Source: CAIWCD01 sp043782365
Lineage (GTDB): Bacteria > Myxococcota > Myxococcia > Myxococcales > 40CM-4-68-19
DNA: 13,779 nt
Reading direction: 5' to 3'
Assembly (NCBI GenBank): GCA_043782365.1
Contig: JAYWAO010000273.1
Span: 1-13,779, forward strand
A program made the position numbers and the translations under genes. Positions 6,647-11,454 of this stretch are shown here, piece after piece. Every line of letters starts with the position of its first letter. Within the stretch, counting starts at the first letter, position 1. Below the pieces are notes generated by a model that saw only the letters and a list, made by a program, of their open reading frames with translations, made no database searches and had not been told where the DNA came from.

Positions 6647-8320
6647 ATGCTCCTCGCCCTCCTCCTCGCCGCAGGCTCAGCCCTCCTCGGCGGAGCGCTG
6701 GCGCTCGCCTCCCGCAAGCGCCCGGCGCTCCTGGAGGTGACGCGCACCTTCGCCTTCGCGGCGGCCGGCGGCGTGGTGGCGCTGCACCTCTTTCCCGAGC
6801 TGCTGCGCGAGCTCGGCGCGCGCGGGCTTCTTTGGGCCGCTCTGGGCTTCGCGGTGCCCGGACTGCTGGAGGCTGGCGCAAAGGCGCTCGGTCCGCGGCT
6901 GAGCGGCCGGGGCCTCTCGGGCGCACGCGTCGCCGCCGAGACGGGCTTCGTGGCGCTGGCGGTCCACTCCCTGCTCGAAGGCCTCGCGCTGCGGGCCGCC
7001 GCTGCCGGGCCTGGGAGCCACGCCGATCTGCAGCTTGCCTTGGTGGCGCACCACGCGCCGCTCACCGCGGCCGTCGCCCTGCCGCTGCTGGAGCTATACG
7101 GCGCGCGCGCCACCCTGTGGCGGATCCTCGCCATCGCCGCCGCGGGAGGCCTCGGCGCGCTGCTCGGGGGAGCGGGCCTGGGGTCGCTCGAGACCTCCGG
7201 CGTGCTCGGCGCGGCGGGAGGCCTGATGGCCGGCGCGCTGCTGCACGTGGTGGCCGACGAGATCCACCCGCAGACCCCGGGCCCTCTCACCCTGCGCCTC
7301 GCCGACCTCGCTGCCGCGGCCGCGGGCCTCTCGGTGGCCGCGCTCGCCGCCACCGCGCAGGAGCCGGGCCCGCTGCGCACGAGCGTCGCGCTCGCCGGCA
7401 TCTTCCACCAGACCGGTGGCCTCCTGTTGGTGGCCGCGCCCGCGCTGCTGGCGGGAGACCTGCTCTCGGTGGCCCTGGCGCGCCTCGCGCCGCGGCGGCT
7501 CGCGGGCCTCTTCGACCTGCCCGGCGCGAGCCTCGCCACGCTGCTGGTGACGCTGCGGATGCTGGGCCCGCTCCCCACCGCCGCGCGCCTCCTCCTGGCC
7601 CTCGGCGCTGCCGCCGGCGGCGCGCTGCTCGCGAGCCTCTGGCCGTCGCCGGAGGCCTCGTCACCGGACTCGCGGCGAGCAGGGCCCGTCACGACGCCGG
7701 CCCCCTTCCTGGGTGCCCTGCTCGCCCACCTCGCCGAGTGCGCCCCGCGGCGATTGGCAGTATTACTCTTTGGCGGCGCGACCCTGGGCGTGCTCGCGGG
7801 CGGCGCGGGCTTCCCGCTGCCCCCCGCGCCTCCCGGCCCGTTCACGCTGCTCCTGGTGCTGGGCGCCTGCTCGGTGCTCTCGGCCGCCGCCGCGGCAGCC
7901 CTCTCGCCGCTGGTCTTCGCGCTGGCGCCCGCGGTGCCCGCGCTGGTGGCGATGGTGCTGCTGCCCGCGCTGCTGCGGCCGCTCGGCGCGCGCGCGCCCG
8001 CCTCGTCGCCGCTGGCGGGACTGCGCGCGGGGCCGCTCGGGAGGCAGCTCGGCTACGGCTTCTTCGCCGCCACCGGCACGCTCGCGGTCTCGCTGCTGCT
8101 GCGCGCGGGACCTGCCGCACAGCTCGCTCCACAGGCGCTGGCGGCAGCGCTCGCCACCACCGCGCCGCTCGCGTCTTCCCTCTGGGACCAGGCCGCGCGC
8201 TCTCCCCTTTCCGCGCTCTGCCTCGCGGTGCTGGCGGCGCCCCTGCTGGTCACTGTCTGGCGCGCCGGGCCGCGCGGGTGGCTGGTCCCGCTGCGGCACG
8301 GGGGGCGGGAGGAAGTGTAA
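6647..8320 (+). CDS. Polytopic membrane protein: ZIP-like metal transporter half fused to a second membrane domain
   Basis: This 557-residue inner-membrane protein has well over ten hydrophobic segments. Residues 1-230 resemble a ZIP (zinc/iron permease) domain. HLFPELLRELG (47-57) occupies a membrane helix. HSLLEGLAL (107-115) sits where ZIPs have their H-x-x-x-E-G metal site. VAHHAPLTAAV (133-143) matches the second metal-site helix, though without its usual Glu, and LLHVVADEIH (198-207) adds further ligands. Residues 245-557 form a second set of about seven to nine helices. The stretch IFHQTGGLLLVAAPALLAGDLL (252-273), and then LPGASLATLLVTLRMLG (291-307), recall parts of YraQ/ArsP-type (DUF318) permeases, but the Cys-x-Cys motif of that family is absent. 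Transport of a divalent metal is plausible; the second half's role is unknown. No clear ribosome site precedes the ATG. It is convergent with trxC, 15 bases apart. Confidence 0.7.
   Translation: MLLALLLAAGSALLGGALALASRKRPALLEVTRTFAFAAAGGVVALHLFPELLRELGARGLLWAALGFAVPGLLEAGAKALGPRLSGRGLSGARVAAETGFVALAVHSLLEGLALRAAAAGPGSHADLQLALVAHHAPLTAAVALPLLELYGARATLWRILAIAAAGGLGALLGGAGLGSLETSGVLGAAGGLMAGALLHVVADEIHPQTPGPLTLRLADLAAAAAGLSVAALAATAQEPGPLRTSVALAGIFHQTGGLLLVAAPALLAGDLLSVALARLAPRRLAGLFDLPGASLATLLVTLRMLGPLPTAARLLLALGAAAGGALLASLWPSPEASSPDSRRAGPVTTPAPFLGALLAHLAECAPRRLAVLLFGGATLGVLAGGAGFPLPPAPPGPFTLLLVLGACSVLSAAAAAALSPLVFALAPAVPALVAMVLLPALLRPLGARAPASSPLAGLRAGPLGRQLGYGFFAATGTLAVSLLLRAGPAAQLAPQALAAALATTAPLASSLWDQAARSPLSALCLAVLAAPLLVTVWRAGPRGWLVPLRHGGREEV
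7759..7769. repeat. AT-rich word AGTATTACTCT, copy 1
   Basis: This 11-base word, eight of them A/T, lies in very GC-rich coding DNA. In the ZIP-like gene it supplies the codons GTA-TTA-CTC (Val-Leu-Leu), of which GTA and TTA are very rare here. The same word in the same codon phase occurs in rapA at 13236-13246. The core AGTA-T-TACT is an odd-centred palindrome. Confidence 0.5.
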
Positions 8321-8335
8321 GACGCGCCCGCTGGC

Positions 8336-8791
8336 CTAGACGTACCTGGCCAGCCAGGCATCGAGCGCGCTCTTCGGCAGCGCGCCCAGGACCTTGTCCA
8401 CCTCGATCGGCCCGCGCATCAGCTGCAGCATCGGGATCGACTGCACGCCGAACCGGGCCGCCGACCGCGGGTTCGCGTCCACGTCGAGCTTGACGATCTT
8501 GAGCTGGCCGGCCCGCTCGGCGGCGATCTGCGCCAGCGTCGGCGCCACCGCGCGGCAGGGCCCGCACCAGGCGGCCCAGAAGTCGATCAGCACGGGCAGC
8601 GGGCACTCCTCGACCTCGGCCCTGAAGGTGGCGTCGGTGACCGCGACCGGGGCGCGCGGGAAGACCTTGGCCTTGCAGCGGCCGCAGGTGGGGTCCTCGC
8701 GCAGCCGGCGCCGGGGGAGCCGGTTGCGCACGCCGCAAGCGGCGCAGGTCGCTTCGACGAGCTCGGGGGTGTTTGCGGGGTTTGCGTCCAT
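8336..8791 (-). CDS. trxC: Thioredoxin 2 (zinc-binding thioredoxin TrxC)
   Basis: This cytoplasmic thiol-disulfide reductant is 151 residues, close to the roughly 140 of known TrxC. The N-terminal zinc module has two CxxC pairs, CAAC (16-19) and CGRC (36-39), which set TrxC apart from ordinary thioredoxin. The redox site is WCGPC (75-79) within DFWAAWCGPC. The cis-proline loop is SIP (118-120). The usual DGxxV turn is modified to GPIEVDKVLG. ATG 8791 gives the standard N-terminus; a longer reading of the frame to 9004 runs antisense through the neighbouring gene and is rejected. There is no Shine-Dalgarno site, and a candidate -10 box ends six bases before the ATG, so the mRNA may be leaderless. 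The protein is related to oxidative-stress defence in other bacteria. It is divergent from the CxxC-tail membrane protein, which may be coincidental. Confidence 0.93.
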   Translation of the reverse strand: MDANPANTPELVEATCAACGVRNRLPRRRLREDPTCGRCKAKVFPRAPVAVTDATFRAEVEECPLPVLIDFWAAWCGPCRAVAPTLAQIAAERAGQLKIVKLDVDANPRSAARFGVQSIPMLQLMRGPIEVDKVLGALPKSALDAWLARYV

Positions 8792-8797
8792 GACAGA

Positions 8798-8825
8798 TCG
8801 ATAAGCATCGCCAGGGCGTGCGCAA
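8798..8825 (-). promoter_or_regulatory. Candidate promoter of trxC giving a leaderless mRNA
   Basis: On the minus strand, TTGCGC (8825-8820) and TATCGA (8803-8798) are 16 bases apart. Only six bases separate the -10 box from the ATG, so transcription would begin at or very near the start codon. This agrees with the lack of a ribosome-binding site. Visual match only. Confidence 0.35.
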
Positions 8826-8843
8826 GGGGTCTGATTCCCCGGA

Positions 8844-8872
8844 TTGCAACGCCGCAGGCGAGCCCGTATGAG
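8844..8872 (+). promoter_or_regulatory. Candidate promoter of the CxxC-tail membrane protein gene
   Basis: TTGCAA (8844-8849) and TATGAG (8867-8872) have a 17-base spacer. The -10 box ends nine bases before ATG 8882, giving a leader of only a few bases. No Shine-Dalgarno site is visible. Together with the trxC promoter this forms a compact, non-overlapping divergent promoter pair. Confidence 0.38.
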
Positions 8873-8881
8873 CGACTGTGC

Positions 8882-9724
8882 ATGGTCAGCACTCGCGCCG
8901 TCGCCACCGCAGGCCTGCTGCGCCTCCTCGACTGGTGGCGCCCCGCGCGCCCGCACAGCCCCCACCAGGTCTTCCAGCACCGCTTCCTGGCGGGCGGCCT
9001 GCACCTCGGCCTCTTGGTAGCCCTCTTCTCACTGGCGACGACGTTGGCGAGCGGCACCCGATTGGGCGCGGCGCTGCTCGGCGTGATGGCGTTCGCGCTG
9101 GCGGGTCTCCTCTTCGGCGCGCGCGCGGGCCTGTCGCTGCAGGTGCTCGGCTGGAGCTGCGTCTGCTTGGTCGGCGCGTTCCTCGCATTCGCCGGGGTGA
9201 TCACCGTGGAGCTCCAGCCCGACCAGCTCTGTTGGCTGGTCCTGGTCCCGCTGATCGCCCGGGTGCTGCAGGACTCCGCGGACGTCGAGCCCGAGCGGCG
9301 CCGCCGCCCCATGCTCTGGGCCACCGGGCTCGCCTTCGCGCTCGGCGCCTTCGTGGTGGTGGCGCACGCGCGGGGCCTCACCTTCGGCAGGCCTACGCCG
9401 TCGTTGTCGAGCCTCGCCCGGATCGCCGACCAGGTCGCCTTCCTCTGCGCGATCACAGGGCTCGTCGCGCTCTACGACCTCGCGCTGCGCAGCACGGAGG
9501 ACGAGCTCCTCCTGCTGCGCCGCCTGCTCTCGGTCTGCTCGTGGTGCCAGAAGATCCGCGCTGGCGACGAGCGCTGGGTCGAGCTCGACGAGTTCCTCAC
9601 CATGCGCGCGCCGCGGGGGCCCGGCCAGAGCAGCAGAGTGCCGCCCGGGCAGGGGAGCGCCGCGGGAGGCCTCAGCCACGGCATCTGCCCGACCTGCCTC
9701 GAGGAGCACTTTCCCGAGCGCTAG
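8882..9724 (+). CDS. Six-helix membrane protein with C-terminal paired-CxxC (SHGICP) module
   Basis: This 280-residue protein has a short basic N-terminus, then six predicted membrane helices at about 36-58, 60-80, 85-108, 115-130, 145-162 and 183-201. A short cytoplasmic tail follows. The helical part looks like the membrane sensing domains that precede histidine kinases or cyclases. The tail, however, carries VCSWCQKIRAGDERWVELDEF (218-238) and SHGICPTCLEEHFPE (265-279): two CxxC pairs (219/222, 269/272) in a pattern I know from the ends of PAS/GAF and kinase-like regulatory proteins (C-x-W-C-K-x-I-R ... SHGICPxC). A Gly/Pro/Ser-rich insert at 243-263 separates the halves, longer than in typical versions. 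It probably binds a metal or senses redox state, with no output enzyme domain visible. ATG 8882 is the first start in frame. The gene ends on a CTAG shared with the convergent neighbour. Confidence 0.65.
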   Translation: MVSTRAVATAGLLRLLDWWRPARPHSPHQVFQHRFLAGGLHLGLLVALFSLATTLASGTRLGAALLGVMAFALAGLLFGARAGLSLQVLGWSCVCLVGAFLAFAGVITVELQPDQLCWLVLVPLIARVLQDSADVEPERRRRPMLWATGLAFALGAFVVVAHARGLTFGRPTPSLSSLARIADQVAFLCAITGLVALYDLALRSTEDELLLLRRLLSVCSWCQKIRAGDERWVELDEFLTMRAPRGPGQSSRVPPGQGSAAGGLSHGICPTCLEEHFPER

Positions 9725-11331
9725 CTCTTCCCGCCGATCCGCCGCGCCGCGAACTGTCCCTCTGCCGTATTCGGGTAGCGCCGCGCCAGCACCGCCAAGA
9801 GCGCATCGCTGCGGGACCGGTCGCCGAGCACCTCGTCGTAGAGCCGGGCCGCCTGCAAGAAGGCCTGCGGCGCGAGCGGCCCGTTGGGCGCCACCTCGGC
9901 GGCGCGGCGGTACGCGAGCACACCCAGCGCGGCGAACTTCGTCGACTCCGCACCCGCGGGCGGAGGCTTGGCGAGGCACGCCTTGGCGAGCTCCACCCAC
10001 GCCGCGCCCGAGAGCGTCTGCGCCGGGATCCCTCGCCCGGACTCGGCGAGGACGCCGATGGCCCCGTCGAGGTCGCGGCTCGCCAAGAGGCGCGCGAGCA
10101 CGCCCGGCGCGATCGGGTCGGTCGCAAACGGCGCCGAGTCCAGCGCAGCCGAGGGCGCCTGCTTCAGCGGCAGCGGCGCGGGCCTCACGGCTGGCGGAGG
10201 CGGCCTCGCGCCCAGCGCCGCAAGGCCGTTGGAGGGCGTCACCAGCGGCCAGACCGGCCCCGGGCGCGGGCCCTCGACGTCGAGCGCGCCCACCGTGAAC
10301 GGCGCAGGCCCCGCCTCGGGCTCGGGCTGCGCTCGCCGCGGCGAGGCGCCCGCTTCGTCGAGGTCGATCGCCACCGGGTGCCGCCGCCCCGCGACCGCCG
10401 AGAGGCGCACCGCGGGCTCTGCGTCCAGCACGGGATCGAGGTAGTCGGCCGGTGAGCCCCACCCGAGCTCGTCTCCCCGCGAGCGCACCAAGAGCCCCAT
10501 CGCGCGGAACGCCACGAAGGCCGGGTAGAGGCCCACCAGCGTCACCAGCAGGCTGGAGAGCGGCACCGGGTGGTGCAGGAAGAAGGTCTGCGTGCGCTGC
10601 ACGAGACTGAGGCCCGCGAGCGCGCAGAGCAGGGAGAAGAGCGAGAGCAGCCAGTAGTCGAGCCCCAGCCGCGCAGGCCCCAGAACGAGGTGCGCCGGGA
10701 GCAGCACGTTGCGAAGCTGCGTCTTGAGCGCCGAGGCGATGAGCCCCATCGGCAGGAGCAGCGCGCTGGCGAGGAAGATGAGCAGCGGCCAAAGCGGCAC
10801 GCTCCCCCAGCCGAACAGCGCCTCGAAGAAGACCGGGAGCGGGTGCTCGTTGCCCAGGCGCCACGCGAGCAGCGGCAGCACCAGCCACAGGCCCGCGAGC
10901 GCGATGCGCAAGAGCGGGCCCAGCACGTCGTCGAAGAGGCCGCGGAACTCGTCGGGGCTGGGGAGGTCGTCGCCGCCAGCCGCCGCGTGGCGCACCACCT
11001 GGAAGAGGTGCGCGACCAGGACGCCCACCCCGAGCAGCCCGGCGAGCGTGCCGAAGAAGAAGAGCGCCCGCAGCACCAGCGCCGAGGCCAGCAGCGTGAC
11101 GAGGCCCGACTTCTGCAGCGGAAACCAGAGCGACGACAGCAGCACCGAGGACAGCGGATGCAGCAGGCGGCGCGGCGCCCTGAGGCGCTCGACCATCCCC
11201 TCGCACTGCGCGCAGGCCTCCAGCTGCCCATAGCCCGCGGGGCGCACGCCCGTGCAGGCGGGGCAGAGCAGCCCGTGCGTGGGGCAGCGCCAGCCCGCGG
11301 GCGCGTCGGGGTGGTTGTGGCAGGCGGGCAT
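9721..11331 (-). CDS. B-box-like zinc-finger membrane protein with TPR-like C-terminus
   Basis: This 536-residue protein has four parts. Residues 1-45 hold a Cys/His cluster (C4, H7, C16, H19, C23, C26, then C40 and C43) of B-box-like zinc-finger type. Residues about 60-285 hold several hydrophobic helices at roughly 75-112, 135-156, 178-205, 226-246 and 258-282. Two amphipathic DLPSPDEF/LFDDVLGPLL segments between helices recall membrane proteins related to DUF4013. Residues about 300-430 are a Pro/Ala-rich, likely disordered linker. Residues 436-536 are helical and TPR-like, with ALGVLAYRRAAEVAPNGPLAPQAFLQAARLYDEV-type repeats and a tail YPNTAEGQFAARRI. Such B-box/membrane fusions are frequent in myxobacteria-like genomes. 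The function is unknown; a membrane-bound scaffold is an inference. The start at ATG 11331 places the zinc cluster at the very N-terminus. No ribosome site is evident. The gene is divergent from rapA. Confidence 0.7.
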   Translation of the reverse strand: MPACHNHPDAPAGWRCPTHGLLCPACTGVRPAGYGQLEACAQCEGMVERLRAPRRLLHPLSSVLLSSLWFPLQKSGLVTLLASALVLRALFFFGTLAGLLGVGVLVAHLFQVVRHAAAGGDDLPSPDEFRGLFDDVLGPLLRIALAGLWLVLPLLAWRLGNEHPLPVFFEALFGWGSVPLWPLLIFLASALLLPMGLIASALKTQLRNVLLPAHLVLGPARLGLDYWLLSLFSLLCALAGLSLVQRTQTFFLHHPVPLSSLLVTLVGLYPAFVAFRAMGLLVRSRGDELGWGSPADYLDPVLDAEPAVRLSAVAGRRHPVAIDLDEAGASPRRAQPEPEAGPAPFTVGALDVEGPRPGPVWPLVTPSNGLAALGARPPPPAVRPAPLPLKQAPSAALDSAPFATDPIAPGVLARLLASRDLDGAIGVLAESGRGIPAQTLSGAAWVELAKACLAKPPPAGAESTKFAALGVLAYRRAAEVAPNGPLAPQAFLQAARLYDEVLGDRSRSDALLAVLARRYPNTAEGQFAARRIGGKS

Positions 11332-11364
11332 GGCCGCTGAGGGTCTGCCCCAGGTGCCTCGGCT

Positions 11365-11378
11365 GTCAAACAGTCAAA
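11365..11378. promoter_or_regulatory. Tandem GTCAAA words in the divergent intergenic region
   Basis: GTCAAA occurs at 11365-11370 and again at 11373-11378, an 8-base period, in the 123 bases between the B-box gene and rapA. On the minus strand this reads TTTGAC twice and includes a TTGACA, but no matching -10 box is found at the right distance. It may be a half-turn-spaced operator or chance. Confidence 0.2.
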
Positions 11379-11454
11379 GGCAACCCGTCATCTGTCGCAG
11401 GCTGCCGGAGGGTTGCGGCCCCCGCCAGCGTCGCGCGGTGTTAGAAGACCGCCC

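Noticed and set aside
6522..6926. 135-residue N-terminal extension of the barrel protein
   Set aside because: It is low-complexity Arg/Ala/Pro sequence overlapping the divergent gene. The signal peptide begins at ATG 6521.
8321..8361. Terminator between the ZIP-like gene and trxC (CCTGG-CCAG-CCAGG near 8344)
   Set aside because: The palindrome lies inside the trxC coding end, is short, and has no T-run. The 15-base gap itself holds no stem.
8792..9004. 71-residue N-terminal extension of trxC
   Set aside because: It overlaps the divergent gene antisense and precedes a normal TrxC N-terminus.
9029..11206. Long minus-strand frame of 725 codons
   Set aside because: It runs antisense to the membrane-protein gene and then in a shifted frame through the B-box gene. 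Its product is Arg/Ala/Gly-rich with no domain, a typical GC-rich shadow.
11349..11377. Minus-strand promoter from TTGACA/TTGACT for the B-box gene
   Set aside because: No acceptable -10 hexamer lies 16-18 bases downstream of either box.
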